Shown here piece after piece: positions 1-8,758 of a DNA stretch of 56,845 bases. The translations under genes were made by a program, and so were the position numbers. The stretch is from Betaproteobacteria bacterium SCN2 (GTDB lineage: Bacteria > Pseudomonadota > Gammaproteobacteria > Burkholderiales > Thiobacillaceae): the NCBI GenBank assembly GCA_008923285.1, contig WBSG01000015.1, positions 1 through 56,845 on the forward strand, given 5' to 3'. Within the stretch, counting starts at the first letter, position 1; each line of letters opens with the position of its first letter. The notes under the pieces were generated by a model. It was given only the letters and a program-made list of their open reading frames with translations. It did no database searches and was not told the DNA's origin.

Positions 1-241
1 CGGAACATTTCGGCTGAACACGTTCGTCATCGATCAATTGCTGAATTGTTCAGCGTGTCCCTAAGTCTATATGGGACAAGGATTTTGGCTTCTATGCCAG
101 CTTCTAGCACATACCTGCTCTTGCAAGCTGGGAGCCACATAGGAGCAAGGCGGTTGCGGGTCTCGGCGTAGCCGAGCAAGCGTCCGGCAATGTCCGTGCA
201 AATGATATGACAAGGCTCCCGCGAACCATAGCCCAGAAAAG
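1..241. other. Non-coding end region of the transfer operon
   Basis: No credible gene is seen here. A possible reading frame on the minus strand runs through the terminator palindrome next door and has no recognisable domain. An 8-bp inverted repeat (GCTGAACA at 13-20, TGTTCAGC at 48-55) is present but of unknown meaning. The left end of the mobile element is not visible, so it should lie beyond the window. Confidence 0.5.
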
Positions 242-272
242 CGAAGGCGCAGGTCAGTGACCTGCGCCTTCG
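235..272 (-). terminator. Hairpin terminator of the trb operon
   Basis: A perfect inverted repeat, 242-256 against 258-272, forms a 15-bp stem around a single central base. On the minus strand it is followed by CTTTTC. It lies 26 bp past the stop of the last trb-operon gene, so it probably ends that long transcript, although the U-tract is weak and the lack of a proper loop is odd. Confidence 0.6.
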
Positions 273-298
273 TGAGTCGCCGCCGATGTGAGGCACGC

Positions 299-556
299 CT
301 ACGTCGGCGGCGCGTCCCGGCGGGACGCTGAAGGCGTTTTCGCGGTCGTCCCTTTCCTGAATCCCCGATCCCGTGCGATGAACGTTTCCAGCATGTGCGG
401 GATCAGCGTCACCGCATCGACCGCCTCGCCGTAGGTCTGCGCGTGCAGCGTGGCGTAGCGGTCAAGATCAGCCTTCAGGCTGGCCGGACACGCGAATGTC
501 AGCTTGACGGTCTCGCTCTTGGGCAGCGGGCCGAGCCGCAGTTTGTTCGTGTTCAT
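299..556 (-). CDS. DUF2274 family protein
   Basis: This 85-residue protein follows trbI with a 4-base ATGA overlap, which suggests translational coupling. It starts MNTNKLRLGPLP and has the conserved stretch ETVKLTFACPASLKADLDRY, typical of the DUF2274 proteins found after trbI in Tn4371-like elements. The core looks like a short DNA-binding or ribbon-helix-helix-like fold, but its role is unknown. The C-terminal 15 residues are basic and proline-rich. It is the last gene of the transfer operon in this window. Confidence 0.8.
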   Translation of the reverse strand: MNTNKLRLGPLPKSETVKLTFACPASLKADLDRYATLHAQTYGEAVDAVTLIPHMLETFIARDRGFRKGTTAKTPSASRRDAPPT

Positions 557-1848
557 TGCGATGATCCTCTCTGGAAGAACAGCGGCTGGTACGGCCGCAG
601 CACCAGATCCCGGTTGACGATGATGCGCACCGGCAGGCCGGGGCGAGCCGTCAGCGTGGGCTGGATGTTCATGTTGCGGCGGGTCATCTCCTGGCCGATC
701 TGGTTCACGCTATCCTGCACGCTGTCGCGGCCGGCGACGATGACGCGGTCGCCGTCCTGGCGATTCTCCGGGGCGGCCAGCTCGGCGCCGACGCCCAGCA
801 GCGTGGTCAGCACCGCACCGGCGAAGATGCGGTCCCAATGCCAATCGACGCCATCCTCCAGCCCTGCGTAGCCGGCCGGGTCGGTGCCCACAAGGTTGTC
901 GAGCTGGCTTGATGAGGTGTCCGGCAGAATCAGCCGGTGCCACACCATCTGGATTCGGGTCTGCCCATAGCTGACCTGGCTGTTGTAGCGGCCCAGGATG
1001 CGCGAGCCCTGCGGGATCAGCAGATGGCGGCCGGTGGCCGTGTCGTAGACCGGCTCCGTCACCGTGGCGATCACGTCGCCCGGCAGGTCGGACTTGATGC
1101 CCGTCACCAGTGCGCCCGCGATCACCGTGCCGGCCATCAACTGGTACGGTGAGGTCGGCAGTTGCAAGTTGCCGGAATTACGGGTTTGCGTAGAACCGGC
1201 ATTGCTCAGAAACGCTTCCTTCTGGTCCTGCCGGTTCTGCACGGCGGTGGGATCGGCGGGCTGCGCAGCCGTCGAAGCCGGCCCGGCGGCCAGCGGGTCG
1301 AAGCCAGCCAGCCCGGTCAGCGCTGGCGGCCCTGCCACGCTCCGAGTGGGGGCGGCTACGGCAGCGCGCTGTCCGCCCGTGCTGAAGAACACGGACGAAG
1401 CTGCCGCTTCCTCGGCCTCCTTGAGCCGCGCCAGGCGCTCGGCCTCTGCCGGGTCATAGCCCGGTTGTGAGTAACCCTGCGCCCGCTGCTCGGCGCGCAG
1501 GATCGGCGCGCCGAGGTCGCCGGGCAGCGGTTCGCCCAGCTCCGGCGGCAGCGGTGGCAAGGTCGGCGGTAGTTGCGAATAGTCGGCGGGTAACTGCGCC
1601 AGCCCTTCGGAGCGCGAGACGCGATCGACGTTGTACAGCTCAGCTGACTCGCTTGCGCCACGGCGCTGCGGCGCTTGCAGCGACCAGAGCGTTGCGCCCA
1701 ATACTGCGATGGCCACGCTGCCGACCAGAATCGCCAGCATGCGCCGGTTCAACCGCGTGACCGGACGCGGCTGCGCCCGCAGGGCGACTTGTTCCGGTGC
1801 CAGCTTCGGTGCGGCGCGAGGCATGTCCGGGGAGTCGTCTTGGCTCAT
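553..1848 (-). CDS. trbI: TrbI, outer-ring (VirB10-like) protein of the mating channel
   Basis: A 431-residue VirB10/TrbI family protein. It has a cytoplasmic N-terminus, one membrane helix at about residues 35-58 (LAILVGSVAIAVLGATLW), a long proline/alanine-rich periplasmic linker, and a C-terminal TrbI beta-barrel domain from about residue 230 (the family signature GSRILGRYNSQV is present). In type IV secretion it bridges inner and outer membranes and forms the channel core with TrbG and the TrbH-like lipoprotein. It lies two bases after trbG, inside the co-directional trb operon. Length is normal for the family. Confidence 0.95.
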   Translation of the reverse strand: MSQDDSPDMPRAAPKLAPEQVALRAQPRPVTRLNRRMLAILVGSVAIAVLGATLWSLQAPQRRGASESAELYNVDRVSRSEGLAQLPADYSQLPPTLPPLPPELGEPLPGDLGAPILRAEQRAQGYSQPGYDPAEAERLARLKEAEEAAASSVFFSTGGQRAAVAAPTRSVAGPPALTGLAGFDPLAAGPASTAAQPADPTAVQNRQDQKEAFLSNAGSTQTRNSGNLQLPTSPYQLMAGTVIAGALVTGIKSDLPGDVIATVTEPVYDTATGRHLLIPQGSRILGRYNSQVSYGQTRIQMVWHRLILPDTSSSQLDNLVGTDPAGYAGLEDGVDWHWDRIFAGAVLTTLLGVGAELAAPENRQDGDRVIVAGRDSVQDSVNQIGQEMTRRNMNIQPTLTARPGLPVRIIVNRDLVLRPYQPLFFQRGSSQ

Positions 1849-1850
1849 GG

Positions 1851-2840
1851 TCAGTTCCTCCGCGCGACGCCGTCCGTGCGCTCGATGCGCACCACGTCGC
1901 TCTTGTCGCCGCCCAGGCGCAGCTCGGCGGCGCCGAACAGCCGGTCCACGATGTAGTACGGTGACCGGAAGCGGTAGTTCACGAGCTGGCCATCGCCCTG
2001 CGCACCGATCACGAACAGCGGCGGCAGCTCGCCCTGTGCGATGCCGCCGGGGAACTGGATGTAGACCTTCTCGCCATCATCGAAGGCGCGCAGCGGCTTC
2101 CACGACGCATTGCTGCCGCTGATCACGTAGCGGAAGCGGATGTTCTCCAGCGTCAGGCCCGTATCGACCGGTGCGGTGCTTTGCGCCGCTTGTGACTGTC
2201 GCTGCAAGGCGAGCATGCGGTCGCGCGGATAGTCCCAGGATACCGACGCCATCCACGCCCTCTCGGTCGAGGTCAGCTCGATCAGGTACGTCCTGCGGCT
2301 GGTGGTGATGACCAGGTTGGTCTTCAGTGCGGTGCGGGTGGGCTTCACCAGCACGTTGACTCGCAACTCGTCACCGCCGCCGCTGGAGGTATCGCCGACG
2401 ATCCAGCGTACCGTGTCGCCGGCGGCGACCGTCACCAGTTCCTCGCCGGGCTGCAAGGCGATCATCGTCACGCGGCCTGGACTGGTATAGACCTGATAGA
2501 GCGCGCCGTCGGTGAAGGGCCAGACCTGAATCGCGTTGATGTAGCCTTCGCGTGTGGGCGCCATGCGTGCTTCCGCGTTGGCGAGGGATACGCGCTCGCG
2601 CGCGTCTTCCGGCTCGGGCGTCGGCGGCGTCTCGTCCTGCACCGGCAGCGGCATCAACTGTCCCGGCAGCGGCAAGGGCTCCGGCACAGCGACCACTTCC
2701 ACCGGCAGGGGTGGTTCGGGCAGGGGCTGCGCCTGCACCAGCTCGTCTAGCGTGATGGTCGGCGGCTTGCGCGGCGTGGCGCAGCCCGCCAGCGTGACGG
2801 CAATCAGTGCAACAGCGTAAAAGCGCAAAGACGGTTTCAT
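1851..2840 (-). CDS. trbG: TrbG, VirB9-like channel protein with lipoprotein signal
   Basis: A 329-residue VirB9/TrbG/CagX family protein. The chosen start, MKPSLRFYAVALIAVTLAGC, gives a lipoprotein signal peptide with the lipobox LAGC, so the mature protein should be anchored in the outer membrane. A proline-rich segment follows, then the conserved VirB9 core (around TSRRTYLIEL and SWDYPRDR) and the C-terminal domain that contacts VirB10/TrbI. The start codon overlaps the stop of trbF by four bases. Role: outer-membrane part of the mating channel. Confidence 0.93.
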   Translation of the reverse strand: MKPSLRFYAVALIAVTLAGCATPRKPPTITLDELVQAQPLPEPPLPVEVVAVPEPLPLPGQLMPLPVQDETPPTPEPEDARERVSLANAEARMAPTREGYINAIQVWPFTDGALYQVYTSPGRVTMIALQPGEELVTVAAGDTVRWIVGDTSSGGGDELRVNVLVKPTRTALKTNLVITTSRRTYLIELTSTERAWMASVSWDYPRDRMLALQRQSQAAQSTAPVDTGLTLENIRFRYVISGSNASWKPLRAFDDGEKVYIQFPGGIAQGELPPLFVIGAQGDGQLVNYRFRSPYYIVDRLFGAAELRLGGDKSDVVRIERTDGVARRN

Positions 2841-3541
2841 GGCCTGTCTCCTTCGATCGAGTCGAGTTCCCGGCTCCACGACAAGCCGTTGATGTAGATG
2901 CCCAAGGGATTGCGGCGCAGCCGCTCCTCGGTGCGCGGCGTTTGCAGCACGATGGAGACCACCGCCGTCCAGCGCTCCAGTCCCGCCGCTGCGCCGTTGA
3001 CGTAGCGGCGCTCCGTCCACCGCACCTGAAATGACTCACCGCTTGCGCGCACGACGCTGTTGACCTGTACCGTCACCGTTTCCCGGCCGATGCGCGCGAA
3101 GGGATCGTTGACGCGCGCGTAGTCATTGAGCACGGCTGCGCCGCGGTCGGTGGTGTAGTCGTAGGCATCCAGCCAGTTCTGCCGCACCACGATCGGGTCG
3201 ATGGACAGCGAGCGCACCAGCGTGACGAAGCGCGCGAGGTGATGCGCGGCCTGCGCATCGTTGGGCCGGTACGGCGTGGCGGCCTCGCCCACAGCGCGGA
3301 CCTGCCCGCCGTGGTCCACCTCCACCACGTAGGGCGTGACGATGGACTGCGCTGAGCGCCACACAAGGCCGCCGGCCATCAGCAACGCGAGTGTGAGGCA
3401 GCCAAAGGCCATCAGCCGCCAGTTCTTCGCTTGTGAACGGGCCGAGCCGATGCGCTCGTCCCATACCTGTTCGGCGGCCTGGTACGGCGTGGCCGGCTGC
3501 GGTGTGTCGGCGTAGCGTACCTGCGGTCGTTTGAATCGCAT
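2837..3541 (-). CDS. trbF: TrbF, VirB8-like inner-membrane scaffold
   Basis: A 234-residue VirB8/TrbF protein. It has a short cytoplasmic N-terminus (MRFKRPQVRYADTPQP), one membrane helix at about residues 44-65 (LMAFGCLTLALLMAGGLVW) and a periplasmic VirB8 domain. It assembles in the inner membrane and helps to organise the channel through contacts with TrbG and TrbI. It overlaps trbG by four bases at its 3' end and follows trbL after 12 bases, as expected in a coupled operon. Confidence 0.93.
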   Translation of the reverse strand: MRFKRPQVRYADTPQPATPYQAAEQVWDERIGSARSQAKNWRLMAFGCLTLALLMAGGLVWRSAQSIVTPYVVEVDHGGQVRAVGEAATPYRPNDAQAAHHLARFVTLVRSLSIDPIVVRQNWLDAYDYTTDRGAAVLNDYARVNDPFARIGRETVTVQVNSVVRASGESFQVRWTERRYVNGAAAGLERWTAVVSIVLQTPRTEERLRRNPLGIYINGLSWSRELDSIEGDRP

Positions 3542-3553
3542 GGCAGGTTCTCC

Positions 3554-4915
3554 TTATGAGTTCGATGGGTCGCGCAGGCTGGGGCCGCTGCCCGAGCCTC
3601 CGCCGTCGCCGCCGCGCAGCGTGTGTGCGACGGTGGTGGCGGCATGGGTGAGCTGCTGGCGACGTTGCAGGCGGCTGGCCCACGCGGGTTGTCCGGTGTT
3701 GGCGGTCGCGGCCTCCGCGCTGCCCTGAGCGGGCGAGCCGGTAGCAGCGCTGCCTGTGGAAGCATCGGGATTGATGGCGGCAGCGGCACGCGTCTTCAGC
3801 GAATGCGCACCGGCGGCCACGTGCTGCCCAACCGACTGCGCGCCGGTCCGGGCGACGTTGCCGAGACCCACCGCCGCGCCCCTGAGGCCACCGCCGGCAC
3901 CGGCGGAACCAGCCTGAAAGGCCGACCTCGCGCTGCTGGCGGTCGATGCCATCGAACGTGCGCCGCCGACGGCCATGCGGGCAGCGCCGGGCGTCATGCG
4001 CGCACCAGCCGCGACGGCACCACCGACACCCGTGGCCACCGCGCCCACCGCGACAGCCGTACCGGCCGCGCCGAGCGTGGCACCCGCCATCGCACCGGCG
4101 CCGAGCTGCGGCGAACCGGACACCAGGCCGGTGGCAATACCCGGCCCGAAGATCCCGAGCGCCAGCAGCGCGAGGGACGCCAGCATGATGACCAGCGCGT
4201 GGTCGATGGAGGGTTCGTTCGGCGCAACCTGGAACTCGGCAAACAGGCCGGTGCCGATGCCGACGATCACCGCCAGCACCAGTACCTTGATGCCCGACGA
4301 CACCACGTTGCCCAACACCTTCTCGGCCAGGAACGCCGTCTTGTTCCACAGTGCGAACGGCACCAGCACGAAGCCGGCGAGCGTGGTCAACTTGAACTCG
4401 ATCAGCGTGATGAAAAGCTGGATCGCCAGCACGAAGAACGTGACGATCACCACCAGCCAGGCCAGGAACATGACCACGATGGGGGTCATGTTCACGAACA
4501 CCTCGGGGAAGCCCGCCATGTCGCTGATCTGTTCGAGGATCGGCGAGGCGGCATCGACGCCCACCTTGGCCAGCCGGCCGGGTTGCAGGAACTCGGCCTG
4601 TGAGATCGTGGAACCCGACGCCATCAAACCCAGCCCCGCGAAGGAGCGGAACACGATGCTCGCCAGCCAGTTGAAGTTACCGATGATGTAGGCGAAAGCG
4701 CCGACGTAGAGCACTTTGCGAATCAGCTTGGCGATCACGTCCTCGCCCTGGCCGGTGGCGTGACTCATCGCCCAATAGAGGCCCGCGATGGTCATGTCGA
4801 TCACGATCAAGGTGGCGGTGAGGAACGCGACCTCACCACCCAGCAGACCGAAACCCGAGTCGATGTAGGTGGAGAAGACGATGAGGAAGCGGTCGATCAC
4901 CGAGATGTCGTTCAT
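3554..4915 (-). CDS. trbL: TrbL, VirB6-like polytopic membrane protein
   Basis: A 453-residue VirB6/TrbL protein. Several hydrophobic helices fill residues 1-290, including segments near 25-50, 170-215 and 225-265. The C-terminal third (about 270-453) is rich in alanine, glycine and serine and is low in complexity, as is usual for TrbL. The protein forms the inner-membrane pore of the type IV secretion channel. It lies between trbJ and trbF. The start MNDISVIDRFL is typical of the family. Confidence 0.93.
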   Translation of the reverse strand: MNDISVIDRFLIVFSTYIDSGFGLLGGEVAFLTATLIVIDMTIAGLYWAMSHATGQGEDVIAKLIRKVLYVGAFAYIIGNFNWLASIVFRSFAGLGLMASGSTISQAEFLQPGRLAKVGVDAASPILEQISDMAGFPEVFVNMTPIVVMFLAWLVVIVTFFVLAIQLFITLIEFKLTTLAGFVLVPFALWNKTAFLAEKVLGNVVSSGIKVLVLAVIVGIGTGLFAEFQVAPNEPSIDHALVIMLASLALLALGIFGPGIATGLVSGSPQLGAGAMAGATLGAAGTAVAVGAVATGVGGAVAAGARMTPGAARMAVGGARSMASTASSARSAFQAGSAGAGGGLRGAAVGLGNVARTGAQSVGQHVAAGAHSLKTRAAAAINPDASTGSAATGSPAQGSAEAATANTGQPAWASRLQRRQQLTHAATTVAHTLRGGDGGGSGSGPSLRDPSNS

Positions 4916-4925
4916 GGCGCGTGCC

Positions 4926-5657
4926 TCAGTCGCCGCCGTAGAACGGCACGGTCTGCGGCGTGTAGGGCGTGCCCTCGCCGTGGAAGCGCCGCCGCACTTC
5001 GCGGGCGCGCTCGGTGGCCGCTGCCTGGCGCGCCAGCTCCAACGACGCGGCGCGATCCTGCGTTAACTGGAGCTGCTGCGCCTGGATCGCCTGCTTGGCC
5101 TGCAAGGCCAGCAACTGATTGGTCGCCTGCATGGCTTGCAGCGCGCCGTTGGCCGACTGGCTCTGGCCGACCAGATCGGCGAGCACGCCTTCGTCTTCGC
5201 TGAGGTTCTGGTACACCTGCGCCTGCACACGCATCGCGGTGTGCAGTCCGTCGAGCGTATGGCGCCAGCGCTCGCGCGCGTCCTGCGCCATGCGGTCGCC
5301 GCTGACGGTGGCGGCGTACTCGTGCGGATACAGCCGGGCGAACTCCCGGTCCATGTTCGCCACGTCGTAGGCCAGCCCCTGCGCCTCGGCCATCAGGCGT
5401 TCGATGGTCGCCAGCGTCGAGCGCAGGCGGTTGACCGTGTTGTAATCCAGCCGCTCCAGATTGCGCGCCTGGTTGATGAGCATTTGCGCTTCGTTCTGGA
5501 GTTGCCGCACCTGGTTGTCGATCTGTTGCAGCGTGCGGATCGCGGTCAGCGTGTTCTGCACCAGATTGGTTGGATCAATCACGGCCCACTGCGCGTGCGC
5601 GACAGGCAGCGTGCAAAACAGCGCGGCGGCAACGGTTGCGAGAAGTGTCTTTTTCAC
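4926..5657 (-). CDS. trbJ: TrbJ, VirB5-like pilus-tip/periplasmic protein
   Basis: A 243-residue VirB5/TrbJ protein. I choose the GTG start at 5657 because it begins a clean signal peptide (MKKTLLATVAAALFCTLPVAHA, cleaved after AHA) and overlaps the trbE stop by four bases. The mature part is strongly helical and glutamine-rich, with coiled-coil character, matching the family. VirB5 proteins sit on the pilus tip or in the periplasm and help in adhesion and pilus assembly. The TrbK exclusion lipoprotein often found after trbJ in IncP plasmids is absent here; an EexN-like gene elsewhere may fill that role. Confidence 0.92.
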   Translation of the reverse strand: MKKTLLATVAAALFCTLPVAHAQWAVIDPTNLVQNTLTAIRTLQQIDNQVRQLQNEAQMLINQARNLERLDYNTVNRLRSTLATIERLMAEAQGLAYDVANMDREFARLYPHEYAATVSGDRMAQDARERWRHTLDGLHTAMRVQAQVYQNLSEDEGVLADLVGQSQSANGALQAMQATNQLLALQAKQAIQAQQLQLTQDRAASLELARQAAATERAREVRRRFHGEGTPYTPQTVPFYGGD

Positions 5658-8092
5658 GACGGGTTCTCCTGTGGTGGGTTGGAAGCGGCAGGCGCGGACG
5701 GCAGCAGATCGGCCGCCCAATCCAGACCGCAGTGACGCAGCCAGGCGGCTGCGAAGCTGGAAGACGAAGCGGCCGCCTCCACCGCGTCGATGTCGCGTTG
5801 GTCCTGCGGTGTCGAGGCGCCGGCAAAAGCCAGCGCGACCGACCCCAGGTCGAGGTCGAACAGGCGATTGCCCAGCCGAGACTGGTAGTAGTAATCGCGC
5901 TTGGGCTGCGCGGTGGCGACGATCTCGATCTGCCGGGCGTTGAGCCCGAAGCCTTCGTAGATCGTGCGAATCTGCGGCTCGGTCGCCTGCGGGTTGGGCA
6001 GGAAGATGCGGCTCGCGCAGCTCTCGATGATCGCGGGCGCGATGCTGGAGTCCTTGATGTCGGCGAGCGACTGCGTGGCGAAGATCACCGATACGTTCTT
6101 CTTGCGCAGTGTCTTGAGCCACTGGCGAATGCGCGCGGCGAACACCGGGTCGTCGAGAAACAGCCAGGCTTCGTCGAGGATCAAGAGCGTTGGCGCGCCG
6201 TCGAAGCGCTCGTCGAAACGGGCGAACAAATAGCGCAGCACGGCCAGCACAGCGGCGCGGCTGGCCATCAGTTCCTCCATCTCGAAGCACTGCACGTCGG
6301 CCGTGCCCAGCCGGTCGTGGTCGGCGTCCAGCAGCTTGCCGTGCGCGCCGCCGAGCACATAGGGCGCGAGCGCCTGACGCAGCGCGTTGTTCTGCAACAG
6401 CACGGAAAACCCCGTCAGCGTGCGCTGTTCCACCGGCGCGCCGGCGAGGCTTTCCAGCGCCGACCAGATGGCCGCCTTCTCGTCGGGGCCGATGGCCGCG
6501 CCTTCCTGCACCATCCGGCCTTCCAGCCATTCGGCGGCCCAGGTGCGGTAGCCCTCCTGGTCGATGCGGGCGAGCGGCTGGAACGCGATGCCGCCGTCCG
6601 TGCCGAGGTCGTAATGCTCGCCGCCCAGGCCCAGGGTCGTGGCGCGCAGCGAGCGGCCCATATCGAACGCGAAGATGCGTGAGCCGCGATAGCGGCGGAA
6701 CTGCATCGCCAGCGTCGCCAGCAATACCGACTTGCCCATGCCGGTCGGGCCGGCGATCAGCACATGCCCGACATCGCCGATGTGCGTCACCAAACGGAAC
6801 GGCGTGGCGCCATCGGTGCGCGTGACGATCAGCGGCGGCCCGTCCAGGTGCGCATTGCGCTCCGGCCCGGCCCACACCGCCGACACCGGCATCAGGTGCG
6901 CGAGGTTCAGCGTCGAGACGATGGGCTGGCGCACATTGGCGTAGGCATTGCCCGGAATCGAGGACAGCCAGGCATCCACCGCATTCAGCGTCTCGGGAAT
7001 GGTGACGAAGCCACGGCCCTGAATGACGCGCTCGATCATGCGCAGCTTCTCGTCGGCCACCGCTGCATCCGCATCCAACACCGCGACCGTCGCGGTGACG
7101 TAGCCGAACGCCACCTGATCGCTGCCCAGCTCCTGCAAAGCAGCGTCGGCGTCGCTTGCTTTGTTGCTGGCATCGGTATCCACCAGCGGGCTTTCCTGCT
7201 GGAAGATGGTTTCGCGCAGCAGCGCGACGACGTTCTTGCGCTTGGCGAACCACTGGCGACGCAGGCGGCCCAGCTCCTTTTCCGCCTCGGCCTTGTCCAT
7301 GCACAGGAAGCGCGTGCTCCAGCGGTACGCGAAGCCGAGTCGGTTCAGGTCATCGAGCAGCCCCGGCCAGGTCGAAGTCGGAAAGCCGCGTACCGATGCG
7401 ACGCGCAAATGCGCATCGCCCAGCATCGGCGCCAGCCCGCCGGTCAGTGGGCAGTCGGTCAGCAGCGCATCGATGTGGAACGGATGTTCCGGAACCGCCA
7501 CGCGATAGCGTCGCGTGGAAATGGTCGCGTGCAGATAGGTCAGCGTCTCGCTGTCGTCGAGCCAGGCAATCTCCGGCATCACGCCGTCGAGCAGGTCGAA
7601 GCAGCGATCCGTCTCCGCCAGAAAGGCCGTCAGGCGCTCGTGCCAGTCCACGCCGCGCTGCGGCGTGTTCTCGTAGAGCAGCTTGGCGGCGCGTGCGCGC
7701 GATTCCTCCGGCGGCAGGTACACCAGCGTCAGGTGATAGCGGCTCTCGAAGTGGCTCTGGTCTTCCTCGAACACCGCTCGGCGTTCCTCGTCCACCAGCC
7801 ACGACAGCGGTTCGGGAAACTCGGACTGCGGATAGTCAGCCGCTGACAGCCTTTCGGCCTCGACGAACAAGGCCCACCCGGAACCCAGGCGGCGTAGCGC
7901 GTTGTTGAGCCGCGCTGACGTGGCGATCAGCTCGCCCTGCGTCGCGCTGTCCAGGTCCGGCCCGCGAAAGCATGCTGTCCTTTGGAACGAACCGTCCTTG
8001 TTGAGCACGATGCCGGGCGCCATCAACCCGGCCCAGGGCAGCCAGTCGGCGAGCAGTGCGGGACGCTGACGGTATTCGGCGAGATGCAACAT
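5654..8092 (-). CDS. trbE: TrbE, VirB4-like transport ATPase
   Basis: An 812-residue VirB4/TrbE ATPase. The Walker A motif AGPTGMGKS lies near residue 450 and the Walker B motif LLILDEAWLF near residue 637; the N-terminal third is the CagE/TrbE/VirB domain. The protein powers pilus assembly and substrate transfer at the inner membrane. The length is normal and the frame is open throughout. It overlaps trbJ and follows trbD by 10 bases. Confidence 0.96.
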   Translation of the reverse strand: MLHLAEYRQRPALLADWLPWAGLMAPGIVLNKDGSFQRTACFRGPDLDSATQGELIATSARLNNALRRLGSGWALFVEAERLSAADYPQSEFPEPLSWLVDEERRAVFEEDQSHFESRYHLTLVYLPPEESRARAAKLLYENTPQRGVDWHERLTAFLAETDRCFDLLDGVMPEIAWLDDSETLTYLHATISTRRYRVAVPEHPFHIDALLTDCPLTGGLAPMLGDAHLRVASVRGFPTSTWPGLLDDLNRLGFAYRWSTRFLCMDKAEAEKELGRLRRQWFAKRKNVVALLRETIFQQESPLVDTDASNKASDADAALQELGSDQVAFGYVTATVAVLDADAAVADEKLRMIERVIQGRGFVTIPETLNAVDAWLSSIPGNAYANVRQPIVSTLNLAHLMPVSAVWAGPERNAHLDGPPLIVTRTDGATPFRLVTHIGDVGHVLIAGPTGMGKSVLLATLAMQFRRYRGSRIFAFDMGRSLRATTLGLGGEHYDLGTDGGIAFQPLARIDQEGYRTWAAEWLEGRMVQEGAAIGPDEKAAIWSALESLAGAPVEQRTLTGFSVLLQNNALRQALAPYVLGGAHGKLLDADHDRLGTADVQCFEMEELMASRAAVLAVLRYLFARFDERFDGAPTLLILDEAWLFLDDPVFAARIRQWLKTLRKKNVSVIFATQSLADIKDSSIAPAIIESCASRIFLPNPQATEPQIRTIYEGFGLNARQIEIVATAQPKRDYYYQSRLGNRLFDLDLGSVALAFAGASTPQDQRDIDAVEAAASSSSFAAAWLRHCGLDWAADLLPSAPAASNPPQENPS

Positions 8093-8102
8093 GGCGTCGT
8101 CC

Positions 8103-8375
8103 TCACACGTCCAGCAGAGGCTTGTGCTTGATGTGCCGCGCGAACACCTGCATGAACTGCGGATCGACGCGCGCCCCCCATACCGCGAGCGAATGGCCGA
8201 CGATCCACATCACCAGACCCGGAATCCACAGTTGCAGGCCCAGTCCCACGGCGGCGGCCAGCGTGCCGTTGGCAATGGCGACCGTGCGCGGCGCACCGCC
8301 CAGCAGGATGGTTTCGGTCAACGAACGATGCAGCGGCACCTCGAAGCCGCTGGCGAACTCATCGGGCGCACTCAT
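8103..8375 (-). CDS. trbD: TrbD, VirB3-like membrane protein
   Basis: A 90-residue VirB3/TrbD family protein starting MSAPDEFASGFEVPLHRSL, with two close hydrophobic helices in the middle (about residues 32-65). VirB3 proteins work with VirB4 in the inner membrane. The start codon overlaps the trbC stop by four bases, and trbE follows after 10 bases. Family motifs (VPLHRSLTETILLGGAPR) make the call firm. Confidence 0.92.
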   Translation of the reverse strand: MSAPDEFASGFEVPLHRSLTETILLGGAPRTVAIANGTLAAAVGLGLQLWIPGLVMWIVGHSLAVWGARVDPQFMQVFARHIKHKPLLDV

Positions 8376-8758
8376 ACGACAGCCCCACCGGAGAAGCTGA
8401 AGAAGGACAGGAAGAACGAGGACGCCGCGAACGCGATGGACAGGCCGAAGACGATCTGGACCAGTTTGCGAAAACCGCCGCTGGTATCGCCGAAGGCCAG
8501 CGCCAGGCCGGTGGCAATGATGATGATGACTGCGACGATGCGCGCCACCGGCCCCTGGATGGAGTCGAGGATGGCTTGCAGCGGCCCTTCCCAGGGCATG
8601 CTGGAACCGGCCGCGTGCGCCGTGCCGGTCGCCAGCAGGAATACGACCGCCAGCAGCAGCCCCTGTTGTGCTGGCCCGGCCAGGCACCGTAGGCGTGCGA
8701 GCAGGGAAAGCGGATTTACGGAAATGCGGGAATCATGAGAAACGTAAGCAGGCGTCAT
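8372..8758 (-). CDS. trbC: TrbC, prepilin (VirB2-like)
   Basis: A 128-residue VirB2/TrbC pilin precursor. It has a long leader with a hydrophobic stretch ending in TAHA, then a mature region with two hydrophobic helices (about residues 65-90 and 98-122). In IncP-type systems the TraF peptidase, encoded at 19,462-20,022 here, matures and cyclises TrbC; the same is likely in this element. The gene overlaps both trbB and trbD by four bases. Confidence 0.9.
   Translation of the reverse strand: MTPAYVSHDSRISVNPLSLLARLRCLAGPAQQGLLLAVVFLLATGTAHAAGSSMPWEGPLQAILDSIQGPVARIVAVIIIIATGLALAFGDTSGGFRKLVQIVFGLSIAFAASSFFLSFFSFSGGAVV

Noticed and set aside
27-296. Possible 89-aa gene on the minus strand at the left edge
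   Set aside because: It runs through the terminator palindrome at 242-272, has no recognised domain and lies where the trb operon ends.
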